Below, piece after piece: positions 46,308 through 53,690 of a stretch of DNA of 64,000 nt. The stretch spans positions 118,742-182,741 of the forward strand of contig JALEGL010000003.1 of assembly GCA_022763185.1 (NCBI GenBank). Reading direction: 5' to 3'. The position numbers were made by a program, and so were the translations under genes. How positions within the stretch are numbered: position 1 is the first letter of the stretch; every line of letters starts with the position of its first letter. The notes beneath the pieces are model-generated. The model saw nothing but the letters and a program-made list of their open reading frames with translations. It made no database searches and was not told where the DNA came from. Source of the DNA: a bacterium (GTDB lineage Bacteria > Bdellovibrionota_G > JALEGL01).

Positions 46308-46498
46308 TAAGCTAGTATTTATGAGTTTATATAGAAGAGCAGATATACAGCAATAATTTTCTAAGCTGGGGTTCAATAAAATTAAAATAAAATTTATTTT
46401 CAACTGTGGTATAAGGAACTTCTTTATTTATGTATTTAAAATAACAACAGTGTTTTTTTAATACATAGGGTTAAAATAAAAAGTTACTATACTATGCA

Positions 46499-48232
46499 AT
46501 GCAACAAAAATTAGGCCTATATTTTATTCTAAGTTTATTGCTTTTGTCTTGCCGTTCATCAAAAGAGTCTTTAAGCAATGTATGTAACGGAAAAGTCGTT
46601 ATCAGTAGTGCTGCGCCAATTGATTTTTCGAAAAACGAAAAAAAAGTTTTATGTGGTGATCAAAGCGTTCAAGCGTGGAGTGATTTACCTTTAATTCAAA
46701 CAGAAGTAACCCTTAAGAAAATTTTAAAAAATAGAAGCTTTTTTGATGTTCAAACATCCATCACAAACAATAAACTCTATGTAGCAACAGGTAGCTTGCA
46801 TCATATTGAAAAAATTGAGTTTCACAATCCTCCAGATAAATTTGAAGATGAACGCTATATTGCTTGGCAGAATAAAACATTAACTTCTGAAAATTTAGAT
46901 AAAATTGAAGTTTGGGTGATGCGCAGGTTAAAGTTTTTAGGCTATGCCTGTGCAAAAATAACACTTAAAGCTATTATTGAAACAAAAACACTCCATATAT
47001 ACATAGAGCCAGGTAAAAAATATCAGTTTCCAAAAATTACGTATGATGAAGGTATAGATCAATATTTAAAGCCTGGTGTGCTGCCTAGATTTTATGCTTT
47101 TAGACCCGGTGACCTATTTAATGGCGATTTATTAGAGCTTTCATCAAAAAGAACAGAGAATTCAGGCATAATCAATCATTCTTATTTTTTGACAGAGTGT
47201 CAAAATCAAGAGCTACAAATAATACAAAAAGTTAAACCAGGAGCCAATCGTTTATTTAAAGTAGGCGTAGGGGCAAGTACTGAAGAGCTGCCTATTGTTA
47301 AAGTTGGATGGAAAAATAGTCGTGTAGGACGCAGTGGTTCTTCTTTGTTTGCAGATCTTTATGCCTCACAAATTAATCAAAATTTACGCCTTGGTTTTGA
47401 GTGGCATGCGTTTAATGCAAACCGATGGTTTATGCAGCCTAGTATTGAGGCAAGAAGAGTGCGTGATGTTCAGCAAAAGTTTTTAGATTTAAACACATTT
47501 TATGAGCTTGGAGCTAGGCTTGACTCAAAAAGTACTTACTATTCTTTTAAAGCTGGGCCAGGTATCATTATTGAAAATACAGAAAAGGGTCCGTTTGATG
47601 GCTCAAAAGAGTTTGGTATTTTCCGTAGCTCACTTGAGATAACCAGCAACGACTTTGAAATTTTTCTTACTGAACCTCGCAGAGGTTACCAACTCAACTT
47701 CACATCATCTTTAATACTTGCCAGCAATAGAGAGTCTGTAGGAACCCAGCATTATAAAATTAGTGGCACGCGTTTATGGAATGTTTATAATTTTGGTCCA
47801 CCAAAATATGTTTTTGGAGTACGTTTTGGTTTAGAGTCCGTTGTGTCTTCTCAATCCAATGTACGTAACTTCATACCTCAGCATTATTTTCAGTGGCTTG
47901 GTGGTGATACAAACGTAAGAGGCTTTAGTCGAAGAGAAATTCCAGATAATGATATTGGAGCATTATCAAGTATGTATGGTGGGAGCGAATTACGTTTTGT
48001 ATCGTTTCTGGCCAATAAGGTAGACCCATTTATCTTTTTAGATTTTGGAATGATTGGGGATAGAAACTTTAAACTTAATTCTACTGTATATGGCTCACCT
48101 GGTTTGGGCTTTAGATACGATTCATTTATTGGAACTTTAAGGGCAACGGTTGCGCATGGCTTTGTGTTAGGGGATAGTGAAGATGTAGAACAACACCCAC
48201 AGTTTTTTTTAAGCCTGGGAAGAGAGTTCTAA
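46499..48232 (+). CDS. Omp85/TamA-like outer-membrane assembly protein with lipobox
   Basis: POTRA-like segments (about 60-235, for example HHIEKIEFHNPPDKFED, PGDLFNGDLLELSSKR) are followed by a C-terminal beta-barrel of about 340 residues with the Omp85 signature GGDTNVRGFSRREI (VRGF motif) and terminal Phe (LGREF). Pairing with the following tamB gene (1-nt TAATG overlap) identifies it as the TamA partner. Unusually, the N-terminus MQQKLGLYFILSLLLLSCRSS ends in a lipobox, so the protein may be lipid-anchored as well as barrel-inserted. The chosen ATG gives the full signal sequence. Confidence 0.88.
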   Translation: MQQKLGLYFILSLLLLSCRSSKESLSNVCNGKVVISSAAPIDFSKNEKKVLCGDQSVQAWSDLPLIQTEVTLKKILKNRSFFDVQTSITNNKLYVATGSLHHIEKIEFHNPPDKFEDERYIAWQNKTLTSENLDKIEVWVMRRLKFLGYACAKITLKAIIETKTLHIYIEPGKKYQFPKITYDEGIDQYLKPGVLPRFYAFRPGDLFNGDLLELSSKRTENSGIINHSYFLTECQNQELQIIQKVKPGANRLFKVGVGASTEELPIVKVGWKNSRVGRSGSSLFADLYASQINQNLRLGFEWHAFNANRWFMQPSIEARRVRDVQQKFLDLNTFYELGARLDSKSTYYSFKAGPGIIIENTEKGPFDGSKEFGIFRSSLEITSNDFEIFLTEPRRGYQLNFTSSLILASNRESVGTQHYKISGTRLWNVYNFGPPKYVFGVRFGLESVVSSQSNVRNFIPQHYFQWLGGDTNVRGFSRREIPDNDIGALSSMYGGSELRFVSFLANKVDPFIFLDFGMIGDRNFKLNSTVYGSPGLGFRYDSFIGTLRATVAHGFVLGDSEDVEQHPQFFLSLGREF

Positions 48233-50448
48233 TGAAACAATTTTTAAAGGCGATTTTATATTTTATACTATCTTTGATAGTAGCAGGCATTGCTTTTATT
48301 GCTACAGTATGGTTTTTTCCAAAAACTATTGTCAACAATACTGTTTTGCATTGGGGCTACCAGCAACAAGATTTGATTAAATTTGAACGCGGATTTCCTG
48401 AGAATTTGGAGCTTGATGTTTATAATGTTGGTTTTCTGAAAAAAGGAGTGAAGTTAAAGGTAAAAGACACTTGTATCTATACATCTAATAAACAAATTCA
48501 AACATGTTTAGATACGGTGGATATAAAGGTGCTTTTAGATTTTTCTGATTTTTCAATCAAGCTCTATTCTTTAGGGCCTGTTATCTTTCACGCGCATGAT
48601 TTTAAATTTCTAAATCAACCCAATTCAAAACAGAAAAATAAAAAGCCCTTTGTAGTTGAAGATTTTTTATCGGAAGATTTTTTTATGAATCGCCTAGATG
48701 TTAATTTTGGCAATATTGAAATCATTGATGATTTAAAAAAGTACACAGCAGATTTAAAAATTACCGGCAAGACAGTTGATGATGACTATATTTTAGATGT
48801 GCTCAGTAGTTTCAGTTATGAAAAATCTAAAAAGTTAGCATTAAAACTTCAGGGCAAAGTTAATACCCTAAAAAATGTTATAGCATCGGTTAAATTGACG
48901 AATCAAGTCAATGATCAAGTGAACAGTCAACTAAAAGGCGATTTAAAATTGGATTTATTGAATACTAAAGCTTCATTTTTAGGAGAAGGCTATGCAGATC
49001 AATTGTCAGATGCAATTAAAAGAGTAAATATTAAAAAAATAAAATTTGATAATTTTGACAAGTTGTATTTAAGCGTAGACTTTGCATCTCAGCTTGTCTT
49101 GGAGTCACTTTACTCAGTTGAGTCATCAAGTTTACCCAAACCCAAAATTAAAACGTCGTTTACTGGTAAGGCAGAAGCTAAAGAAAGCCAACCAGGCATA
49201 ATTGATTATAAAATTGAACTAGATCCCATTGAGCAGTATGGAACTACTATAATAGCTAATACACAAGGTTCATACACTAAGAACAAACAAAAAATTACAA
49301 TAAAAGAACTTCTTTTTTTAATGGAGGTTCCGCATTTTGAACATTTAGTTACAAAACTTGAAGCTACACAGTGGGCTATCCCCGCGCCTTTGAATAGTTT
49401 GAAAGGAAAAGTAAGTATAAAACTTGGGCAAGACAGTGAACTAGAAAGCTTAGAACAAAGGTACTTCTCTATTCCTATTAATGTTGAAACAGGTTTAAAA
49501 TCAAAAGATCAGTCATTGGGCACTCAATCTTCAGGTCAACTTGTTTTTGATTCAACTGAAAAAAAAATAGACATGAAATTGGATGTGTTGCTCAATAATA
49601 TCAAGTTGGCTATCCCCAATTTTGATCCTGCCAGTTCAATGCCAAAAGTTAGCAGCGATGAAAGAATTTTATCGCAAAATCAAAAAGATCAACTGTCATT
49701 AGAAAGTGATTTATCACAGGATAAGCAGTTGAAACAAAAAGAAACATCTCTATTGTCTTATGAAGTTACAATCAATACGCCCAATAAACCAATCCGTATC
49801 ATGTATGATTTATTTAAACCAGCAGCCAAATTTAGGTTAAAAGGAAAAATAAATGAACATGCCTCTACCTTCACTGTAAAAGCAGAGCAGTTTAAAGTTG
49901 AATATTTAAAAAGAGAAGCAAAACTAGAGAAGTTTGTTGTTAAAACAGATTCTAATAAAGAGAGTATTTATTTGGATGGACGGTTTTCAATTAAAAAGGC
50001 TGATTATGATCTTTATGTCAATGTTGAGCAAAGATACGAAACCCCACAAATCACACTTTCTTCAAATCCACCGCTTCCTGAAGAAGACATTATTTCTCTT
50101 ATACTGTTTAATCAGCTGTCTAATGACGTGAGCAGTGGATCATCCAATTCAGTTGAAAATACAAGAGCGGCAATCGCACAAAAAACTATTGGTTTCTTTT
50201 CATTCTTTGTTTTAGCGTCAACACCTGTTGAAAGTGTTAACTATGACCCTAATACCAAGACGTATTCAGCAAGGGTAAAGCTACCGGGTGGATTTACAGC
50301 AACCGTAGGAAGTGATTGGGATGAAGCTCAAGAGGTGGGGATTCGGAAAAGTTTGGGCGGTAACTGGGCAATTTCTGCAGGTGTTGGAACCGATGCTCAA
50401 GGAGAACAAAAACAAGAATCTATGCTGGAATGGTTTTATAGGTATTGA
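48232..50448 (+). CDS. tamB: TamB translocation/assembly module protein
   Basis: An N-terminal membrane anchor (ILYFILSLIVAGIAFIATVWFF, about 7-28), a long beta-rich periplasmic part, and the conserved TamB/DUF490 C-terminal domain with PPLPEEDIISLILF (about 613-626) and a final aromatic-rich segment (SMLEWFYRY). At 738 residues it is much shorter than enterobacterial TamB (about 1260), as often in delta-type lineages. TamB-like proteins bridge the envelope and move phospholipids or help insert outer-membrane proteins, together with TamA. Translationally coupled to the TamA-like gene. Confidence 0.9.
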   Translation: MKQFLKAILYFILSLIVAGIAFIATVWFFPKTIVNNTVLHWGYQQQDLIKFERGFPENLELDVYNVGFLKKGVKLKVKDTCIYTSNKQIQTCLDTVDIKVLLDFSDFSIKLYSLGPVIFHAHDFKFLNQPNSKQKNKKPFVVEDFLSEDFFMNRLDVNFGNIEIIDDLKKYTADLKITGKTVDDDYILDVLSSFSYEKSKKLALKLQGKVNTLKNVIASVKLTNQVNDQVNSQLKGDLKLDLLNTKASFLGEGYADQLSDAIKRVNIKKIKFDNFDKLYLSVDFASQLVLESLYSVESSSLPKPKIKTSFTGKAEAKESQPGIIDYKIELDPIEQYGTTIIANTQGSYTKNKQKITIKELLFLMEVPHFEHLVTKLEATQWAIPAPLNSLKGKVSIKLGQDSELESLEQRYFSIPINVETGLKSKDQSLGTQSSGQLVFDSTEKKIDMKLDVLLNNIKLAIPNFDPASSMPKVSSDERILSQNQKDQLSLESDLSQDKQLKQKETSLLSYEVTINTPNKPIRIMYDLFKPAAKFRLKGKINEHASTFTVKAEQFKVEYLKREAKLEKFVVKTDSNKESIYLDGRFSIKKADYDLYVNVEQRYETPQITLSSNPPLPEEDIISLILFNQLSNDVSSGSSNSVENTRAAIAQKTIGFFSFFVLASTPVESVNYDPNTKTYSARVKLPGGFTATVGSDWDEAQEVGIRKSLGGNWAISAGVGTDAQGEQKQESMLEWFYRY

Positions 50449-50509
50449 GTTGAAAAATATAAATATTGTGTAATAGTACTTCTTAGTTAGAGATCTATAA
50501 ATAAAGAAT

Positions 50510-51403
50510 ATGAAAAAAAAAGAAAAAATATCTGTCTTTGATTTAACTGTTTCGTGGAAATTCTTTGCGGTAAAATTTTTAAAAGAAATTCAAAAAAGTG
50601 ACATAGCTAAATCTGCAGCAGCTTTAAGCTATTATTTAACGCTGTCTGTTTTTCCTGCTTTTATATTTTTATTGAGCCTTTTCGCTTTTTTAGATTTTAG
50701 TAATTTACAAAACACTGCGATACATTCTATTCAAACATTACTGCCTGGAGATGCTAAAGTGATGTTTGAATCTTTTATACAAGAATTAACACATAATGGT
50801 GGTATTGCAGTATTATCGTTTGGTTTTATTGTTGCGACATGGTCTGCATCTAACGGTTTAGCCGCTGTAATTGCCCAATTGAATGAAGCTTATAAAGTCA
50901 AAGAAGCCAGAAACTTTATAAAAACAAGATTAACATCATTTTTCTTGATGGCAGTATTTGTGGTCATGCTATTAACAACCTTCTCAATCATTACAGTCAG
51001 TGAAAATGTATGGTCTTATTTACAACAACATTTTACAGTTTCATGGCTTTTTTTGTTGCTCTTACTGCTTATTAAATGGCTTTTTGTGTTTCTAATTATC
51101 TGTACAGCCTTTGCACTTATTTATTACTATGGCCCAAATGTACAACAAAAATTTAGATTTATTACGCCTGGGAGCGTTTTAGGGTCATTGTTGACAATTG
51201 TTGTAACCCTAGCGCTCAATTTTTATCTCATCCATTTTAACAGCTTTGGTAAAATTTATGGCAGTATCGGTGGATTCATAGTTTTTATGCTATGGTTGAA
51301 CGCCTGTGGTTTTGTACTTTTACTTGGCGCTGAGTTAAATGCATCGCTTGAGCACTACAATCAACATGGAAAGAATAAAGGTGAAAAAAAGATCAATGCA
51401 TGA
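50510..51403 (+). CDS. YihY/BrkB-family membrane protein
   Basis: Integral inner-membrane protein with about six helices. Family signatures are AAALSYYLTLSVFPAFIFLLSLFAF (about 36-60), TWSASNGLAAVIAQLNEAYKV (about 117-137), YYYGPN (about 205) and GKIYGSIGGFIVFMLWLNACGFVLLLGAELNA (about 245-277). Length 297 is normal. Once thought to be ribonuclease BN; function unknown. Located 62 bp after tamB on the same strand, perhaps part of an envelope operon. Confidence 0.92.
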   Translation: MKKKEKISVFDLTVSWKFFAVKFLKEIQKSDIAKSAAALSYYLTLSVFPAFIFLLSLFAFLDFSNLQNTAIHSIQTLLPGDAKVMFESFIQELTHNGGIAVLSFGFIVATWSASNGLAAVIAQLNEAYKVKEARNFIKTRLTSFFLMAVFVVMLLTTFSIITVSENVWSYLQQHFTVSWLFLLLLLLIKWLFVFLIICTAFALIYYYGPNVQQKFRFITPGSVLGSLLTIVVTLALNFYLIHFNSFGKIYGSIGGFIVFMLWLNACGFVLLLGAELNASLEHYNQHGKNKGEKKINA

Positions 51404-51408
51404 ATTTC

Positions 51409-51513
51409 TTAATCATCAATACTGTGCTTAGAGCACCAAAACTGAATCAGTAAGATAGTAAGCATCAGTGTAACCCACAGCAGTTTAGAGATTTTAATAA
51501 GATAAGTGTACAT
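51409..51513 (-). CDS. Possible small single-span membrane protein
   Basis: A 34-codon frame, MYTYLIKISKLLWVTLMLTI followed by LLIQFWCSKHSIDD. It has a basic start and one strongly hydrophobic helix, typical of small bacterial membrane proteins. It starts 28 bp downstream of the HPF-like gene on the same strand. No clear ribosome site; no homology known. Listed because codon pattern and hydrophobicity are coherent and the space is otherwise empty. Confidence 0.3.
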   Translation of the reverse strand: MYTYLIKISKLLWVTLMLTILLIQFWCSKHSIDD

Positions 51514-51541
51514 TTAAAAATTTAGACGTAATATTATCAAT

Positions 51542-51856
51542 TTAATGGTTAAAGTTTTTTTCTTTAATTTTTTTTAATGATCGATGTGTCTTGTCTAAAG
51601 CCCCAGTCAATGCTTCTTCCATGGTTTCACTGTTATGGCTCACCGCAATAGGTTTTAATTTTTCAATTCGTGTTTCAATAGTACATTTTTTATCATAAGC
51701 ACCACCTTTTTCACTGTTTTCATCACTCATGTGCACATTGACACGGGTAACAAAACTTGAAAAGTGCTGTAGATTATCTTGCGTTAAATCTCTTACGTAT
51801 TGAGTCAGTCTTTGATCATTGTTGATTGATTCATCTGTATTAACCTGAACTTGCAT
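51542..51856 (-). CDS. HPF/RaiA-family ribosome-associated protein
   Basis: Small (104 residues from the chosen start MQVQVNTD) protein of the sigma-54 modulation/ribosome hibernation factor family: beta strands VQVNTD and VTRVNVHMSDENSEK, followed by the helix ETMEEALTGALDKTHRSLKKIK as in short HPF/YfiA. AAAGGATATAC precedes ATG 51856, whereas the longer frame (15 more codons) has no support. Unlike canonical HPF, the loop GGAYDKKCTIET is charged but shorter. It probably binds idle ribosomes or a related RNA target. Confidence 0.75.
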   Translation of the reverse strand: MQVQVNTDESINNDQRLTQYVRDLTQDNLQHFSSFVTRVNVHMSDENSEKGGAYDKKCTIETRIEKLKPIAVSHNSETMEEALTGALDKTHRSLKKIKEKNFNH

Positions 51857-52044
51857 GTATATCCTTTCAAAATTAATGTTATTAATTGATTGGTTAAACA
51901 TAATGATTATTCTTCAAAAATTCTGCTATCTTAAGTTAGGTATGTGCAATATTAAATTTTTATGTTTTAAAATTGTTGATTTGGAAAAGACGACATGCCC
52001 CGTGAAAAGTCATTGATTGATATTATAAGTTGTGGATTTTTATA

Positions 52045-52067
52045 GCAAAAAAGCTCTGTTTTTTTGC
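52045..52067 (+). other. A/T hairpin before the propeller lipoprotein
   Basis: GCAAAAAA, a 6-nt loop GCTCTG and TTTTTTTGC. It ends 31 bp before the lipoprotein ATG. Terminator-like with a U-rich right arm; no gene upstream needs it. Confidence 0.35.
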
Positions 52068-52098
52068 ATAAATCAATAGGTTGATTATTATTGTTTTT

Positions 52099-53526
52099 AT
52101 GAAAAACAAAAAATACCCCTATATAACAAAAAAAGTGTTTACATTATTATTGTGTGCCAGTGCACTGGTGCTTTATTCTTGCGGAGGACTTCAAGTCAGT
52201 GCTGTCAGAGAATGGATTCATCCATCTTCTGATGAAGACTTTGTAAGTCTGCAAGGGCAAGATGCTGGTTCAGCTGAAGTTGCAACGGATGCCTCTGGTA
52301 ATGCGATTGTAGCTTGGAAACAAAATGAAGGCAACGATAGAATTATGATTGGTGAATATCGCAATGGTACTTGGACCTGGCCAACATCAATTGATGACAA
52401 TATCAACCCTGGAACATCGGATACAGATTCGCCAAGCATAGCCATGGATGATGATGGCAATGCTATTGTTGTTTGGGAGCAAGAAGAAGGTTCTGACTAT
52501 AATATTTTCATCAGTGAGTACCGCAATGGCAGCTGGACTCATCCAGCAGATACCAACGACTATATCAGTCCAAATAGTGGTTCACTATATGATGCGGAAG
52601 TCGCCATGGACAATAACGGTAATGCTATTGTCGCATGGATCGGTTACGATGGCGCAGATGATCAAGTTTTTATCAGTGAGTACCGCAATGGCAGTTGGAC
52701 CCATCCTGCAGATGCAGATGATAATATCAGTCCTGATGGTCAAGATGTCTATGATATGGAAGTGGCAATGGATGATAACGGCAATGCTATTATTGTTTGG
52801 GAACAGTATAACGGTACCGACGACCAAATTTTTATCAGTGAGTACCGCAATGGCAGTTGGACACATCCTGCAGATTTAAATGATTTTATCAGTGTTACTG
52901 GAGAAGAATCTGATGACCCTGAAATTGCTATGGATAACAATGGTAATGCCATTATTGTTTGGACTCAATATATTGAAACACCAGATGTAGAAAGAGTCTA
53001 CATGAGCGAGTATAGAAATGGCAGTTGGACTCACCCTGCAGATGAAGACGATTATATCAGTGTGACGAGCTCAGATGATACTTATGACCCAACTGTAGCC
53101 ATGGACAATGATGGCAATGCAATTATTGTTTGGTACCAAAATGATAGTTCAGAAGATCAACAAGTGTTTATGAGTGAATACAGAAATGGTAGCTGGGATC
53201 ACCCAAGCTCACTCAGTGACAATATCAGCCCAGATGGTGAAGACGTTTATGATGTTCAAGTGGCCATGGATAACAATGGTAATGCAATTATTGCGTGGGA
53301 CCAGTATGATGGTGAAAATGACCAAATTTTCATGAGTGAATATAGAAATGGTAAATGGGATCATCCAGACTCTATTAATGACAATATTAGTCCTGACAGC
53401 GATGATGATACGGATGACCCAATCATTACCATGAGTGATTCAGGAAATGCTTTCATTACTTGGGATCAATATCTAACGGATGGCGATTTTGATGCTGTAT
53501 TTATCAGCCAGTATGTAATCAAATAG
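52099..53526 (+). CDS. Lipoprotein with eight propeller-like repeats
   Basis: ATG 52099 gives a signal sequence with lipobox LYSC (MKNKKYPYITKKVFTLLLC...); the TTG six codons earlier was rejected. The mature part is eight repeats of about 55-60 residues. Each has E-Y-R-N-G-S-W-T-H-P, then D-x-I-S, Y-D-x-x-V-A-M-D-N-N-G-N-A-I-I-V-W and D-D-Q-I-F-I. The first unit begins WIHPSSDEDFVS and the last ends VFISQYVIK, which can close a ring, so a seven- or eight-bladed propeller is likely. Nucleotide identity between units 3 to 5 is very high, suggesting recent homogenisation. A strong terminator follows. Confidence 0.82.
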   Translation: MKNKKYPYITKKVFTLLLCASALVLYSCGGLQVSAVREWIHPSSDEDFVSLQGQDAGSAEVATDASGNAIVAWKQNEGNDRIMIGEYRNGTWTWPTSIDDNINPGTSDTDSPSIAMDDDGNAIVVWEQEEGSDYNIFISEYRNGSWTHPADTNDYISPNSGSLYDAEVAMDNNGNAIVAWIGYDGADDQVFISEYRNGSWTHPADADDNISPDGQDVYDMEVAMDDNGNAIIVWEQYNGTDDQIFISEYRNGSWTHPADLNDFISVTGEESDDPEIAMDNNGNAIIVWTQYIETPDVERVYMSEYRNGSWTHPADEDDYISVTSSDDTYDPTVAMDNDGNAIIVWYQNDSSEDQQVFMSEYRNGSWDHPSSLSDNISPDGEDVYDVQVAMDNNGNAIIAWDQYDGENDQIFMSEYRNGKWDHPDSINDNISPDSDDDTDDPIITMSDSGNAFITWDQYLTDGDFDAVFISQYVIK

Positions 53527-53550
53527 TATTAGTATAAATCAAATTTAACT

Positions 53551-53590
53551 AAAAAGCCTCTTTGCTTTGAATTAAGTAAAGAGGCTTTTT
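53551..53590 (+). terminator. Rho-independent terminator after the propeller lipoprotein
   Basis: AAAAAGCCTCTTT and AAAGAGGCTTTTT form 13 perfect pairs, with further inner pairing (GCTT/AAGT) and a short loop; the right arm ends in five T. The A-run on the left makes it bidirectional. Confidence 0.9.
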
Positions 53591-53690
53591 CATCATTGGG
53601 CAAAAAATGCTGTTCATATAAGTTTGATTGATTGTGATAAGTTGGTTAAAGTCTAATGCAATCAATATTCAGTCAAAGTACATAGAGCTT

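Noticed and set aside
52448..52879. 143-codon alternative frame inside the propeller lipoprotein
   Set aside because: A shifted reading of the same DNA repeats; the other frame has signal peptide, lipobox and regular repeats.
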